From: an uncultured Amylibacter sp.
Lineage (GTDB): Bacteria; Pseudomonadota; Alphaproteobacteria; Rhodobacterales; Rhodobacteraceae
Length of the DNA stretch: 64,000 bases
Assembly: GCA_943846615.1 (NCBI GenBank)
Contig: OX044354.1
Coordinates: 496,001 to 560,000 of the forward strand
Direction: 5' to 3'
Shown here: piece after piece, positions 55,155 to 64,000 of the stretch
How positions within the stretch are numbered: the first letter of the stretch is position 1
Layout: each line of letters opens with the position of its first letter
Program-made: the position numbers and the translations under genes
The notes under the pieces: model-generated
What the model saw: only the letters and a program-made list of their open reading frames with translations
Told to the model about the DNA's origin: nothing
Database searches by the model: none

Positions 55155-56348
55155 ATGAATATTCACGAATACCAAGCGAAACAACTACTCAAGGCATATG
55201 GTTGCCCCGTATCCAACGGCGTACCCGTGATGCAAGCATCCGACGCCAAAGCAGCCGCAGAAGAATTGGGCGGCCCACTGTGGGTTGTGAAATCCCAAAT
55301 TCACGCAGGTGGCCGCGGTAAAGGTACCTTCAAAGAGGCAGCCGCAGGCGAAAAAGGCGGCGTACGTCTTGCCTTCTCTATCGACGAAGCCATCAAACAC
55401 ACAGAAGAGATGCTGGGCAACACATTGGTCACACACCAAACGGGCCCTGCTGGTAAACAAGTGAACCGCATCTACATCGAAGATGGTTCAGACATCGAAA
55501 CAGAACTTTACCTTGCAGTTCTTCTCGACCGCTCAACATCTCGCATTTCATTCGTTGCCTCAACCGAAGGCGGCATGGACATCGAAGCAGTTGCAGAAGA
55601 AACACCAGAAAAAATCATCACAGTCACAGTTGACCCAGCCAACGGTTTCACACCAGCCAATGGCAAAGAAGTCGCTGACGCATTGGCACTATCTGGTAAA
55701 GAGGCCGACGAATGCGTCGAACTGACAACTAACCTATACCGTATGTTCGTTGAAAAAGACATGGACATGCTGGAAATCAACCCGCTGATCGTCCTAGAGG
55801 GCGGCGGTTTGAAATGCCTAGACGCGAAAATGGGCTTTGACGGCAACGCATTGTTCCGCCAGCCAGACATCTTGGCACTACGCGACGAAACAGAAGAAGA
55901 CGCCAAAGAGCTAGAAGCATCAAAATACGACCTATCTTACATCGCTTTGGATGGTGAAATCGGCTGTATGGTAAACGGCGCGGGCCTTGCGATGGCCACA
56001 ATGGACATCATCAAGCTAAAGGGCGCAGAACCTGCAAACTTCTTGGACGTTGGCGGCGGCGCGACTGCGGAAAAAGTAACCGCAGCATTCAAAATCATCA
56101 CATCAGACCCGAACGTTAAGGGTATCTTGGTTAACATCTTCGGTGGCATCATGCGTTGTGACGTTATCGCCGAAGGCGTTGTTCAAGCGGTGAAAGAAGT
56201 GGGTCTTAAGGTTCCATTGGTTGTTCGCCTAGAAGGTACGAAAGTACAAGAAGGCAAAGACATCATCAACAACTCCCCTTTGGATGTTATTGCTGCTGAT
56301 GATCTGGACGACGCCGCAGAAAAAATCGTGAAAGCTGTTAAAGGCTAA
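55155..56348 (+). CDS. sucC: succinyl-CoA synthetase beta subunit (ADP-forming)
   Basis: A 397-residue ATP-grasp subunit that makes ATP (or GTP) with SucD from succinyl-CoA. It starts [16 protein letters not shown], contains the ATP-grasp [13 protein letters not shown], and the C-terminal [13 protein letters not shown] and [15 protein letters not shown] motifs. The ATG at 55155 follows AGGAG; an upstream frame to 55095 is leader. sucD does not follow directly: a methyltransferase gene lies between, starting 2 bases after the stop. Confidence 0.96.
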   Translation: MNIHEYQAKQLLKAYGCPVSNGVPVMQASDAKAAAEELGGPLWVVKSQIHAGGRGKGTFKEAAAGEKGGVRLAFSIDEAIKHTEEMLGNTLVTHQTGPAGKQVNRIYIEDGSDIETELYLAVLLDRSTSRISFVASTEGGMDIEAVAEETPEKIITVTVDPANGFTPANGKEVADALALSGKEADECVELTTNLYRMFVEKDMDMLEINPLIVLEGGGLKCLDAKMGFDGNALFRQPDILALRDETEEDAKELEASKYDLSYIALDGEIGCMVNGAGLAMATMDIIKLKGAEPANFLDVGGGATAEKVTAAFKIITSDPNVKGILVNIFGGIMRCDVIAEGVVQAVKEVGLKVPLVVRLEGTKVQEGKDIINNSPLDVIAADDLDDAAEKIVKAVKG

Positions 56349-56350
56349 TC

Positions 56351-57154
56351 ATGACTGGCAACGCATCAATCAGGGCATGCCCAAATTGCACGGGTACTCA
56401 GGCGGTAAAACTGCCTGTGTATTCGCGCGATGAATGGAATGTTGTGTCCTGTGATGATTGCGAAATGATCTACTTACAAAACCCGCCAAAATACGAAGCC
56501 CTTGAACAGGATTTCGCATGGGAAAAAACATTTGTCCAAGAAGACGAAACACGCGTTAAAAAACGCGGGCTTCTGAAACGCTTGGCTTATGCGGGTCGGA
56601 TGCTCAGCTATCGTCTGCGCCCGTCACCAAACGCGCGATACTTGCGCGTTCTTGGGCCGGGTAAAATCTTGGATGTTGGCTGTGGTGATGTTGTACGCTG
56701 GACAGCGCCCTTCGTTCCATTTGGCATCAAAATTCCCAAAGCATTGGCAAAAGGCGCAGATAAAAAAATGCGCGCATTGGGCGGCGAATGTCGTCAAGGT
56801 GCTGGTGCACCAACCATTTGGGAATTCCCAGAAAATCATTTCGACAGCATCATGATGCACAGCTATCTCGAACACGAGGTGGACGTCGATCAAATCTTGC
56901 GTGGTGCACAACGCTGCCTAAAACCAGGTGGCAAAGCATTCATTCGCGTTCCCAACTTCAATTCTCTGAACCGTAAATGGTCCAAGGGCGATTGGCCGGG
57001 ATTACGTTACCCTGATCACGTAAACTACTTCACCGTAAACACCCTAAAATCCGTGGCTGCAAACGCTGGCCTGGGTTTTCAACTGACAAACAAACACAAA
57101 ATATGGCTGGACGACAATATCCAAGCTTTATTTATCAAACCAATTCAAAACTGA
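56351..57154 (+). CDS. SAM-dependent methyltransferase with zinc-ribbon N-terminus, between sucC and sucD
   Basis: A 267-residue protein. The N-terminus has four cysteines in CPNCTGT and CDDCEM, a rubredoxin-like zinc ribbon near residues 9–38; then a class I methyltransferase core: motif [13 protein letters not shown] near residue 105, an acidic post-I region, [13 protein letters not shown] and [15 protein letters not shown]. Such methyltransf_23-type enzymes often act on sugar or polysaccharide-like substrates. It is packed between sucC (2-base gap) and sucD (10-base gap) and must be cotranscribed with them. Codon use resembles neighbours. Substrate unknown. Confidence 0.78.
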   Translation: MTGNASIRACPNCTGTQAVKLPVYSRDEWNVVSCDDCEMIYLQNPPKYEALEQDFAWEKTFVQEDETRVKKRGLLKRLAYAGRMLSYRLRPSPNARYLRVLGPGKILDVGCGDVVRWTAPFVPFGIKIPKALAKGADKKMRALGGECRQGAGAPTIWEFPENHFDSIMMHSYLEHEVDVDQILRGAQRCLKPGGKAFIRVPNFNSLNRKWSKGDWPGLRYPDHVNYFTVNTLKSVAANAGLGFQLTNKHKIWLDDNIQALFIKPIQN

Positions 57155-57164
57155 AGGAAGCACA

Positions 57165-58064
57165 ATGTCGATCCTTATTAATAAAGACACTAAAATCTTG
57201 GTCCAAGGCCTTACAGGCAAAACTGGTACCTTCCACACTGAACAGGCACTTGCGTATCACGGCACGCAAATGGTTGGCGGCACACACCCGAAAAAGGGTG
57301 GCACGAACTGGGCCGCTGCCTCTGGCCAAGAACTGCCAATCTTCGCATCCGTTGCCGAAGGTGTTGATAAAACTGGTGCCACATCATCCGTTATCTACGT
57401 TCCACCAGCGGGCGCAGCGGCAGCGATTGAAGAAGCAATCGACGCAGGCATCGAGCTGATCACATGCATCACCGAAGGTATTCCAGTAATGGACATGGTT
57501 CGTGTGAAAGACAAATTGGACAAATCAAATTCACGTCTCATCGGCGGCAACTGCCCTGGTTTGTTAACACCTAACGAATGTAAAATCGGCATCATGCCAG
57601 GTTCTATCTTCAAAAAAGGTTCTGTTGGCGTTCTTTCACGTTCAGGCACACTGACTTACGAAGCAGTGTTCCAAACAACAAATGCTGGCCTTGGCCAATC
57701 AACTGCTGTGGGCATCGGCGGCGACCCAATTAAGGGCACAGAATTCATCGACATCCTAGAATTGTTCTTGGCTGACGACGAAACACAGTCAATCATCATG
57801 ATTGGTGAAATCGGCGGCAGCGCCGAAGAAGAAGCAGCACAATTCCTGATCGACGAAGCCAAGAAAGGCCGTAAAAAGCCTGTCGCAGGCTTCATCGCCG
57901 GCGTTACGGCACCTCCCGGCCGTCGCATGGGCCACGCTGGCGCGATTGTTGCTGGCGGCAAAGGTGACGCTGGTTCAAAAATCGAAGCAATGCGCGCCGC
58001 AGGCATCGTTGTGGCAGACAGCCCAGCAGGCTTGGGTGAAGCAGTGCTTAAAGCTATCGGCTAA
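57165..58064 (+). CDS. sucD: succinyl-CoA synthetase alpha subunit
   Basis: A 299-residue CoA-binding subunit. CoA motif [18 protein letters not shown] at the start, [28 protein letters not shown], and the phosphohistidine in [15 protein letters not shown]. Partner of SucC; separated from it by the methyltransferase gene. Two hairpins follow before sucA. Confidence 0.97.
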   Translation: MSILINKDTKILVQGLTGKTGTFHTEQALAYHGTQMVGGTHPKKGGTNWAAASGQELPIFASVAEGVDKTGATSSVIYVPPAGAAAAIEEAIDAGIELITCITEGIPVMDMVRVKDKLDKSNSRLIGGNCPGLLTPNECKIGIMPGSIFKKGSVGVLSRSGTLTYEAVFQTTNAGLGQSTAVGIGGDPIKGTEFIDILELFLADDETQSIIMIGEIGGSAEEEAAQFLIDEAKKGRKKPVAGFIAGVTAPPGRRMGHAGAIVAGGKGDAGSKIEAMRAAGIVVADSPAGLGEAVLKAIG

Positions 58065-58072
58065 CGCCAATC

Positions 58073-58122
58073 GCTTGGCCCTTCGGGGCCAAGCTTTCAG
58101 GGATTGTCGCCTGATAGGCGAC
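58073..58122 (+). terminator. two consecutive hairpins between sucD and sucA
   Basis: Hairpin 1: GCTTGGCCC (58073–58081), TTCG, GGGCCAAGC (58086–58094), a perfect 9-bp stem with TTCG tetraloop, then TTTC. Hairpin 2: GTCGCC (58106–58111), TGATA, GGCGAC (58117–58122). The second ends 15 bases before the sucA ribosome-binding site AAGGTGG. They may attenuate or process the transcript between the synthetase and dehydrogenase genes. Confidence 0.55.
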
Positions 58123-58144
58123 TCATTTTAACAAGGTGGCCTCA

Positions 58145-61093
58145 ATGTCAGACTTCACAAACGATCAACTCCACGCATCATCATTCCTTCAGGGACATAA
58201 TGCGGAATACGTTGAACAGCTTTACGCCCAATACGTGGCAAACCCTGCGTCTGTTGATGCTGACTGGGCTGAATTCTTCGCCGCACTTGGCGATGATATC
58301 GGTGATGTAACGGGCGCCGCCGCTGGCCCATCATGGTCACGCCCTGATTGGCCACCACAACCAAATGACGAACTGACATCCGCGCTGGACGGCCAATGGG
58401 CCGATGATCCACAAAAGGCGGGCGACAAGATTAAGGCAAACGCCAAATCCAAAGGCGCTGCGATGTCAAACGCCGACGTCCAACAGGCCGTTTTGGATTC
58501 TATGCGCGCGTTGATGATTATCCGCGCCTATCGTATTCGCGGCCACTTGATTGCCGATCTTGACCCATTGGATATGCGTTCCAAGGAACCGCATCCTGAA
58601 TTGGATCCAAAATTCTATGGCTTTAACGCCGAAGACATGGATCGTCCAATCTTCTTGGATCACGTGCTGGGCCTTGAATCCGCATCAATGAACACGATCA
58701 TCGACAAGCTACGTAAAACATACTGTGGCACCTTCGCGTTACAATACATGCACCTCTCTGATCCAGACGAGGCAGGCTGGCTTAAGGAACGTATCGAGAG
58801 CTGGGACAAAGAGAGCTTCTTCTCGACCGAAGGCCGCAAAGCGATCCTAAACAAAATGGTCGAGGCTGAAGGTTTCGAAAAATTCTGTCACGTCAAATAT
58901 TCTGGCACGAAACGTTTCGGTCTGGACGGCGGCGAAGCATTGATCCCCGCGATGGAACAAATCATCAAACGCGGCGGCGCATTGGGTGTCAAAGACATCA
59001 TCGTCGGCATGCCGCACCGTGGTCGTTTGAACGTTTTGGTAAACGTGATGTCAAAACCATACCGCGCGATCTTCAACGAATTCTTGGGTGGTTCATACAA
59101 ACCCGATGATGTCGAAGGTTCAGGCGATGTGAAATACCACCTTGGTGCCTCATCAGACCGTGAATTCGACGGCAACGAAGTTCACCTATCCCTAACAGCA
59201 AACCCATCACATTTGGAGGCCGTAAACCCAGTTGTATTGGGCAAAGCACGCGCCAAAGGCGACCAAATGGGTCGTGATCGTGGCGCTGTAATGCCCGTTC
59301 TTTTGCACGGCGACGCGGCATTCGCGGGCCAAGGTGTAATTGCCGAATGTTTCGGTCTCTCTGGCCTAAAGGGTCACATCACAGGCGGCACAATGCACAT
59401 CGTTGTGAACAACCAAATCGGTTTCACAACATCCCCGCACGACAGCCGCTCTTCCCCATACCCAACCGACATCGCGATGATGGTCGAGGCACCAATTTTC
59501 CACGTCAACGGTGACGATCCAGAGGCCGTGGTTCACGCCGCGAAAATCGCCACAGAGTTCCGTCAAAAGTTCCGCAAAGACGTGGTTTTGGACATCTTCT
59601 GTTACCGCCGCTTTGGTCACAACGAGGGTGATGAGCCGATGTTCACACAGCCCCAGATGTACAAGAAGATTAAGGCGCATAAAACGTCCCTGTCGATCTA
59701 CACAGAACGTCTGGTACGCGATGGTCTGATCCCCGAAGGCGAGATTGAAGACATGAAGGCCGCATTCCAAATGCGCCTAAACGAAGAATTCGAAGCAGGC
59801 AAAGAATACAAACCAAACAAGGCCGATTGGCTGGATGGTCGTTGGAAACACCTGCAATCAACAGATCCAGAATACCAACGCGGTAAAACGGCAATCTCGG
59901 AAAAACGCTTTAACGAAGTTGGCGGCGCGTTGACCAATCTACCTGAAACATGGGCGCCACACCGCACGATTTCACGTATCTTGGATGCCAAATCCAAAAT
60001 GATCTCGTCGGGCGAAAACATCGACTGGGCAACTGGCGAAGCATTGGCATTCGGTTCACTCGCGGTAGAGGGTTTCCCTGTTCGCCTATCAGGCCAGGAC
60101 TGTACACGCGGCACGTTCAGCCACCGTCACTCTGGCATCTTGGATCAAAACTCAGGCGAAAAATTCTATCCCCTGAACAACATCCGCGAAGACCAAGAAG
60201 GCCACTACGAAGTCATCGACTCTATGCTGTCTGAATACGCGGTCTTGGGTTATGAATACGGCTACTCACTGGCTGAACCAAACGCACTGACATTATGGGA
60301 AGCACAGTTCGGCGATTTCGCCAACGGCGCCCAAATCATGTTCGACCAATTCATCTGTTCAGGTGAATCAAAATGGCTGCGCATGTCAGGTCTGGTGATG
60401 CTTCTACCACACGGCATGGAAGGCCAAGGTCCAGAGCACTCTTCTGCACGCCCTGAACGTTTCTTGCAAATGTGTGCCGAAGATAACTGGGTGATCGCAA
60501 ACGTGACGACACCTGCAAACTACTTCCATATCCTGCGTCGCCAATTGCACCGCACATACCGTAAACCACTGGTTCTGATGACACCGAAATCATTGCTACG
60601 CCACAAAATGGCCGTATCAAAAACAGAAGATTTCGTAGGCGCATCCAGCTTCCACCGTTTGTTGTGGGATGATGCGCAATTGGGCAACTCGGACACGAAA
60701 CTGGCCGCAGATAAATCCATCAAACGCGTCGTTCTATGTTCAGGCAAGGTTTACTACGACCTACTGGCAGAACGCGACGAACGCGGTATCAACGATGTTT
60801 ATTTGCTACGCGTCGAACAGCTGTACCCCGTTGCCGACAAAGCAATGCAAGAAGAATTCGCGCGTTTCAAAAACGCCGAATTCATCTGGTGCCAAGAGGA
60901 ACCAAAAAACCAAGGTGCATGGTCATTCATTGAACCCCACATCGAGGAAAACCTGATCAAAGCAGGTGCAAAACACACGCGTCCAACATTCGTCGGACGT
61001 AAACCAGGTGCCGCACCCGCAACAGGTTTGGCCAGCACACACAAAAAAGAACAAGCAGCGCTCGTTAACGATGCTCTGACATTGAAAGGATAA
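58145..61093 (+). CDS. sucA: 2-oxoglutarate dehydrogenase E1 component
   Basis: A 982-residue thiamine-diphosphate enzyme that decarboxylates 2-oxoglutarate. It starts [17 protein letters not shown] with the N-terminal helix that binds the E2/E3 partners, followed by the conserved [25 protein letters not shown], thiamine motif [10 protein letters not shown] and [10 protein letters not shown], and the C-terminal transketolase part [23 protein letters not shown] (in part) and [12 protein letters not shown]. The start at 58145 is set by homology; a GTG three codons upstream is also in frame. Confidence 0.97.
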   Translation: MSDFTNDQLHASSFLQGHNAEYVEQLYAQYVANPASVDADWAEFFAALGDDIGDVTGAAAGPSWSRPDWPPQPNDELTSALDGQWADDPQKAGDKIKANAKSKGAAMSNADVQQAVLDSMRALMIIRAYRIRGHLIADLDPLDMRSKEPHPELDPKFYGFNAEDMDRPIFLDHVLGLESASMNTIIDKLRKTYCGTFALQYMHLSDPDEAGWLKERIESWDKESFFSTEGRKAILNKMVEAEGFEKFCHVKYSGTKRFGLDGGEALIPAMEQIIKRGGALGVKDIIVGMPHRGRLNVLVNVMSKPYRAIFNEFLGGSYKPDDVEGSGDVKYHLGASSDREFDGNEVHLSLTANPSHLEAVNPVVLGKARAKGDQMGRDRGAVMPVLLHGDAAFAGQGVIAECFGLSGLKGHITGGTMHIVVNNQIGFTTSPHDSRSSPYPTDIAMMVEAPIFHVNGDDPEAVVHAAKIATEFRQKFRKDVVLDIFCYRRFGHNEGDEPMFTQPQMYKKIKAHKTSLSIYTERLVRDGLIPEGEIEDMKAAFQMRLNEEFEAGKEYKPNKADWLDGRWKHLQSTDPEYQRGKTAISEKRFNEVGGALTNLPETWAPHRTISRILDAKSKMISSGENIDWATGEALAFGSLAVEGFPVRLSGQDCTRGTFSHRHSGILDQNSGEKFYPLNNIREDQEGHYEVIDSMLSEYAVLGYEYGYSLAEPNALTLWEAQFGDFANGAQIMFDQFICSGESKWLRMSGLVMLLPHGMEGQGPEHSSARPERFLQMCAEDNWVIANVTTPANYFHILRRQLHRTYRKPLVLMTPKSLLRHKMAVSKTEDFVGASSFHRLLWDDAQLGNSDTKLAADKSIKRVVLCSGKVYYDLLAERDERGINDVYLLRVEQLYPVADKAMQEEFARFKNAEFIWCQEEPKNQGAWSFIEPHIEENLIKAGAKHTRPTFVGRKPGAAPATGLASTHKKEQAALVNDALTLKG

Positions 61094-61097
61094 TCCA

Positions 61098-62261
61098 ATG
61101 ACCGAAGTACGCGTACCAACACTTGGCGAAAGTGTAACAGAAGCAACCGTTGCAACATGGTTCAAACAACCAGGCGACGCGGTGGCACAGGATGAAATGC
61201 TGTGTGAACTGGAAACAGACAAGGTAACAGTCGAGGTTGCCTCACCTGTTGCTGGCACATTGGCTGAAATCGTTGCACCCGACGGCACAACAGTCGGCGT
61301 AGACGCCCTTTTGGCACAAATCACCGAAGGCGCGAGCGCCGCACCAGCGGCCCCTGCTCCAGCGGCAGAAGCAGCCCCAGCACCCGCCGCCGCACCAGCG
61401 GAACCTGTGAAAAACGCACCAGCAGCGGAAAAACTAATGGCCGATAACAACGTATCAAACGTTGCAGGCACCGGCCGCGATGGCCGCGTGATGAAAGGCG
61501 ACGTTCTTGCCGCAATGGCGGCCCCAGCACCTGCCGCCCCATCCGCACCACGCGCAGACGACCCACGCGAAGAGCGCGTAACAATGACACGCCTACGTCA
61601 AACAATCGCGCGTCGTCTAAAAGAGAGCCAAAACACAGCCGCAATGCTGACCACCTACAACGAGGTCGACATGACCGAGGTGATGGCCCTTCGCAACCAA
61701 TACAAAGACCTGTTCTTGAAAAAGCACGGCGTGAAATTGGGCTTCATGTCTTTCTTCACCAAGGCATGTTGCCACGCATTGAAAGAAATTCCAGAGGTGA
61801 ACTCTGAAATCGACGGCAAAGATGTGGTTTACAAAAACTACGTCAACATGGGCATCGCGGCAGGTACGCCAACAGGTCTGGTTGTTCCTGTAATCAACGA
61901 TGCGGATCAAATGTCATTCGCGGATATCGAAAAGGCAATCGCCGAAAAAGGTGCCCGCGCACGCGACGGTAAATTGTCCATGGCGGAAATGCAGGGCGGC
62001 ACATTCACCATCTCAAACGGTGGTGTTTACGGATCACTGATGTCATCGCCAATCTTGAACCCACCACAATCGGGTATCTTGGGCATGCACAGCATCCAAA
62101 AACGCGCCATGGTGATCAACGACGAAATCGTGATCCGCCCAATGATGTATCTGGCCCTATCCTACGACCACCGCGTTGTAGACGGCAAAGGTGCGGTAAC
62201 ATTCCTCGTACGTGTAAAAGAAGCACTAGAGGATCCACGTCGCTTGCTGATGGATCTGTAA
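61098..62261 (+). CDS. sucB: 2-oxoglutarate dehydrogenase E2, dihydrolipoyl succinyltransferase
   Basis: A 387-residue E2. One lipoyl domain with the lipoyl lysine K42 in [11 protein letters not shown], an Ala/Pro-rich linker ([20 protein letters not shown]), a peripheral-subunit-binding domain (near 108–145, [18 protein letters not shown]) and the catalytic core ending in [15 protein letters not shown] with the active-site histidine and aspartate. It starts 4 bases after sucA. Confidence 0.97.
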   Translation: MTEVRVPTLGESVTEATVATWFKQPGDAVAQDEMLCELETDKVTVEVASPVAGTLAEIVAPDGTTVGVDALLAQITEGASAAPAAPAPAAEAAPAPAAAPAEPVKNAPAAEKLMADNNVSNVAGTGRDGRVMKGDVLAAMAAPAPAAPSAPRADDPREERVTMTRLRQTIARRLKESQNTAAMLTTYNEVDMTEVMALRNQYKDLFLKKHGVKLGFMSFFTKACCHALKEIPEVNSEIDGKDVVYKNYVNMGIAAGTPTGLVVPVINDADQMSFADIEKAIAEKGARARDGKLSMAEMQGGTFTISNGGVYGSLMSSPILNPPQSGILGMHSIQKRAMVINDEIVIRPMMYLALSYDHRVVDGKGAVTFLVRVKEALEDPRRLLMDL

Positions 62262-62265
62262 CGGA

Positions 62266-62487
62266 TTGGCCTACCGTAAACCCATAACCCTGACGTGCCC
62301 GAATTGCGGCACATCTGGCAAAGTCGTTATGGTCGTTCACGTAGGCCCGAATTCAAATAAATCAGACGGCCCACCGCATAAATCCATATTGGACGCAGGG
62401 CCGTTTGAAAAATCGGGCAATACACTATCCTGCCCAGACGATGGCACACGCATTTGGCCAAAACAGGAGAACAGCGATGACAATTGA
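62266..62487 (+). CDS. small zinc-ribbon protein
   Basis: A 73-residue protein starting at a TTG 4 bases after the sucB stop (MAYRKPITL). Two knuckles, CPNCG and CPDDG, look like a zinc ribbon in which the second knuckle has kept only its first cysteine. It overlaps the next gene by 11 bases. Small ribbons of this kind are seen in roseobacter suc/odh operons as far as I recall; function unknown. The non-ATG start makes it easy to miss. Confidence 0.6.
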   Translation: MAYRKPITLTCPNCGTSGKVVMVVHVGPNSNKSDGPPHKSILDAGPFEKSGNTLSCPDDGTRIWPKQENSDDN

Positions 62488-62887
62488 ACTCACCGTCCTC
62501 ATCCTCGCCACCCTCGTCCACCTCGCGTCCCTCACCGTGGCAATCACCTGTGCAGACCTGCAAATCGGCCTACGCAAGGGCATGTCGCCACGTGATCCCG
62601 AACGCATGGGGAAACCCATCGTCGAACAGGTCGGCACCCGCACCTCGCGTATGATCCGTGCGGTACAAAACAGCCTCGAAACCCTGCCCTTATTTGCCAT
62701 TGCGTGCTTGGTTATCGCCATCACCGATCAATCCACGACATTCACCCAAACCTGCGCATGGGCCTACTTGGTCGCGCGTGTGGTTTACATCCCCGCCTAT
62801 GTGTTCGGCTGGGTGCCATGGCGCTCAATCGTCTGGATGGCGGCAACGGGTGCAATCGTCTTTATGCTGCTCGCGGCGCTACTATAA
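62477..62887 (+). CDS. MAPEG family membrane protein
   Basis: A 136-residue protein with four membrane segments and the MAPEG pattern (TLVHLASLTVAI; MIRAVQNSLETLPLFAIACL; YLVARVVYIPAYVFGW). Eukaryotic MAPEG proteins conjugate glutathione or make eicosanoids; the bacterial role is unknown. The start at 62477 follows AGGAGA and overlaps the zinc-ribbon gene by 11 bases; an earlier in-frame start at 62405 adds non-family sequence. It lies between sucB and lpd. Confidence 0.82.
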   Translation: MTIELTVLILATLVHLASLTVAITCADLQIGLRKGMSPRDPERMGKPIVEQVGTRTSRMIRAVQNSLETLPLFAIACLVIAITDQSTTFTQTCAWAYLVARVVYIPAYVFGWVPWRSIVWMAATGAIVFMLLAALL

Positions 62888-62942
62888 ATGAAAAGATTAA
62901 CAACAAAAGTCTGGAAAACACCCAGACGTAACCCATACCAAA

Positions 62943-62974
62943 CCCATACGTAATACATACGTTACAAATATGGG
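62943..62974. promoter_or_regulatory. nested inverted repeats upstream of lpd
   Basis: CCCATA (62943–62948) and TATGGG (62969–62974) enclose ACGTA (62948–62952), ATACA, TACGT (62958–62962). The copies of CCCATAC in this gap (also near 62925) add further symmetry. It ends 23 bases before the lpd start, after the 110-base gap, and may be an operator or leader structure. Arms are short, so confidence is low. Confidence 0.3.
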
Positions 62975-62997
62975 AAATTCCCGAAAGGTTAACAAAA

Positions 62998-64000
62998 ATG
63001 TCAAACTATGATGTGATCGTAATTGGTTCTGGCCCGGGCGGCTATGTCTGTGCAATTCGCTGTGCCCAATTGGGTTTGAAAACGGCTATCGTTGAGGGGC
63101 GCGAAACATTGGGCGGCACGTGTCTAAACGTTGGTTGTATCCCGTCCAAAGCGTTATTACACGCCTCACATTCCTACCACGAAGCACAGCATAATTTCGA
63201 AAAAATGGGTATCGTCGGCGGCAAACCCAAGGTCGATTTTGCCAAAATGCAGGGCTATAAAGACGACGTCGTTGGCACCAACACCAAGGGTGTTGAGTTC
63301 TTGATGAAAAAGAACAAAATCGACTGGATCAAAGGCTGGGCCAAGATCGATTCAAGCACCCAAGTAACGGTTGGTGACACCGCATATGCCACGAAAAATA
63401 TCGTGATCGCATCGGGTTCTGAACCATCATCAATCCCCAACGTCGACATCGACGAAAAGACAGTTGTATCATCTACCGGCGCGCTAGCTTTGGGTAAAAT
63501 TCCAAAATCAATGGTTGTAATCGGCGCGGGCGTTATCGGCCTTGAAATGGGCAGTGTTTATGCACGCCTTGGCACCGAGGTAACTGTTGTGGAATACATG
63601 AAACACATCACGCCAGGCATGGACATGGACGTCTCCAAAGGTTTGCAAAAAATATTGAAAAAGCAAGGCCTTAAGTTCGTTATGGGCGCGGCGGTGCAAT
63701 CAACCAAAGCCGCAAAAACCAAGGCGACCGTCACCTACAAACTGGGCGACAAAGAGGAAAGCATCGACGCGGATGTGGTTTTGGTTTCAACAGGTCGCAA
63801 ACCGTTCATGGACGGCCTTGGCTTCGCTGAAATGGGCGGTGCATTAACTGACCGTGGTCAAATCCAAACAGACAACCAATGGCGCACGTCAATCGCTGGC
63901 GTTTACGCCATCGGGGACGTCATCACAGGCCCAATGTTGGCACACAAGGCCGAAGACGAAGGCATGGCCGTCGCCGAAGTCATCGCAGGCAAACATGGCC
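62998..64000 (+). CDS. lpd: dihydrolipoyl dehydrogenase, 3' end outside window
   Basis: The first 334 residues of dihydrolipoamide dehydrogenase (E3), usually about 465 residues; the window ends inside the gene. It starts [20 protein letters not shown] with the FAD motif, has the redox disulfide C42/C47 in [17 protein letters not shown], and the NAD motif [20 protein letters not shown], then the second FAD motif AGVYAIGDV. It regenerates the lipoyl group of SucB (and possibly PDH E2). SD AAAGG precedes the ATG. The C-terminal active-site histidine lies off the window. Confidence 0.96.
   Translation, partial: MSNYDVIVIGSGPGGYVCAIRCAQLGLKTAIVEGRETLGGTCLNVGCIPSKALLHASHSYHEAQHNFEKMGIVGGKPKVDFAKMQGYKDDVVGTNTKGVEFLMKKNKIDWIKGWAKIDSSTQVTVGDTAYATKNIVIASGSEPSSIPNVDIDEKTVVSSTGALALGKIPKSMVVIGAGVIGLEMGSVYARLGTEVTVVEYMKHITPGMDMDVSKGLQKILKKQGLKFVMGAAVQSTKAAKTKATVTYKLGDKEESIDADVVLVSTGRKPFMDGLGFAEMGGALTDRGQIQTDNQWRTSIAGVYAIGDVITGPMLAHKAEDEGMAVAEVIAGKHG

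Overview
The window looks like a chromosomal segment of a marine alphaproteobacterium of the Rhodobacterales (Roseobacter group) with modest GC content. The reasons are the gene families and their order: an HpsN-type sulfopropanediol dehydrogenase cluster, a DmdC-like acyl-CoA dehydrogenase, a LuxR/LuxI pair preceded by a small overlapping gene, NnrU–DUF1737–sdhCDAB–mdh–sucCD–sucAB–lpd in one block, and a manganese-dependent pyrophosphatase. I do not assign a genus. I saw no tRNA, rRNA, CRISPR array, insertion sequence or prophage.

Layout. 1–5.4 kb: hexuronate genes (uxaC fragment, udh), then a three-dehydrogenase set (hpsN, hpsO-like, hpsP-like) probably acting on 2,3-dihydroxypropane-1-sulfonate. 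5.5–19.6 kb: a HIT protein and a polyamine module. This module has gamma-glutamylputrescine synthetase and oxidase on the minus strand, a second glutamine-synthetase-like gene with a ureohydrolase on the plus strand, and further right a putrescine aminotransferase, a PotFGHI-type ABC transporter and a GntR regulator. Both promoter regions of this module carry TATCACA half-sites. Between the halves (11.0–13.4 kb) lies an accessory insert: a periplasmic DsrE-like protein, a SoxW-like thioredoxin and an unrecognised exported protein.

19.7–35.9 kb is a mosaic of mostly single genes: DmdC-like dehydrogenase, Sel1 and RTX proteins, ychF, trpA, a secreted esterase, ppk2 behind a near-ideal FNR-type promoter, lldD, rplY–sel1–pth, a serine hydrolase, a small outer-membrane barrel, a frameshifted nfu-type gene, tsaB and rimI. 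35.9–47.0 kb holds an SDR, a second ureohydrolase, an SLC13-type transporter abutting a potassium-channel-like gene, a RecD/Dda-like helicase, the quorum-sensing locus, ppaC, an aldo/keto reductase and two poorly known genes.

47.1–64.0 kb is the TCA-cycle block: sdhCDAB (minus strand, with two small lipoprotein genes between sdhA and sdhB), mdh, sucC, an inserted methyltransferase gene, sucD, sucA, sucB, a small zinc-ribbon gene, a MAPEG gene and the start of lpd (cut by the window end). Paired TGTGATCACA-type palindromes sit upstream of both sdhC and sucC and suggest one shared regulator for the two operons.

Recurring themes are organosulfur and polyamine catabolism feeding the TCA cycle. 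The strongest leads for follow-up are the TGTGATCACA regulon, the TATCACA polyamine regulon, the FNR-type ppk2 promoter, the frameshifted nfu gene, the methyltransferase lodged within sucCD, and a 38-residue lipoprotein gene hidden inside the sdh operon.
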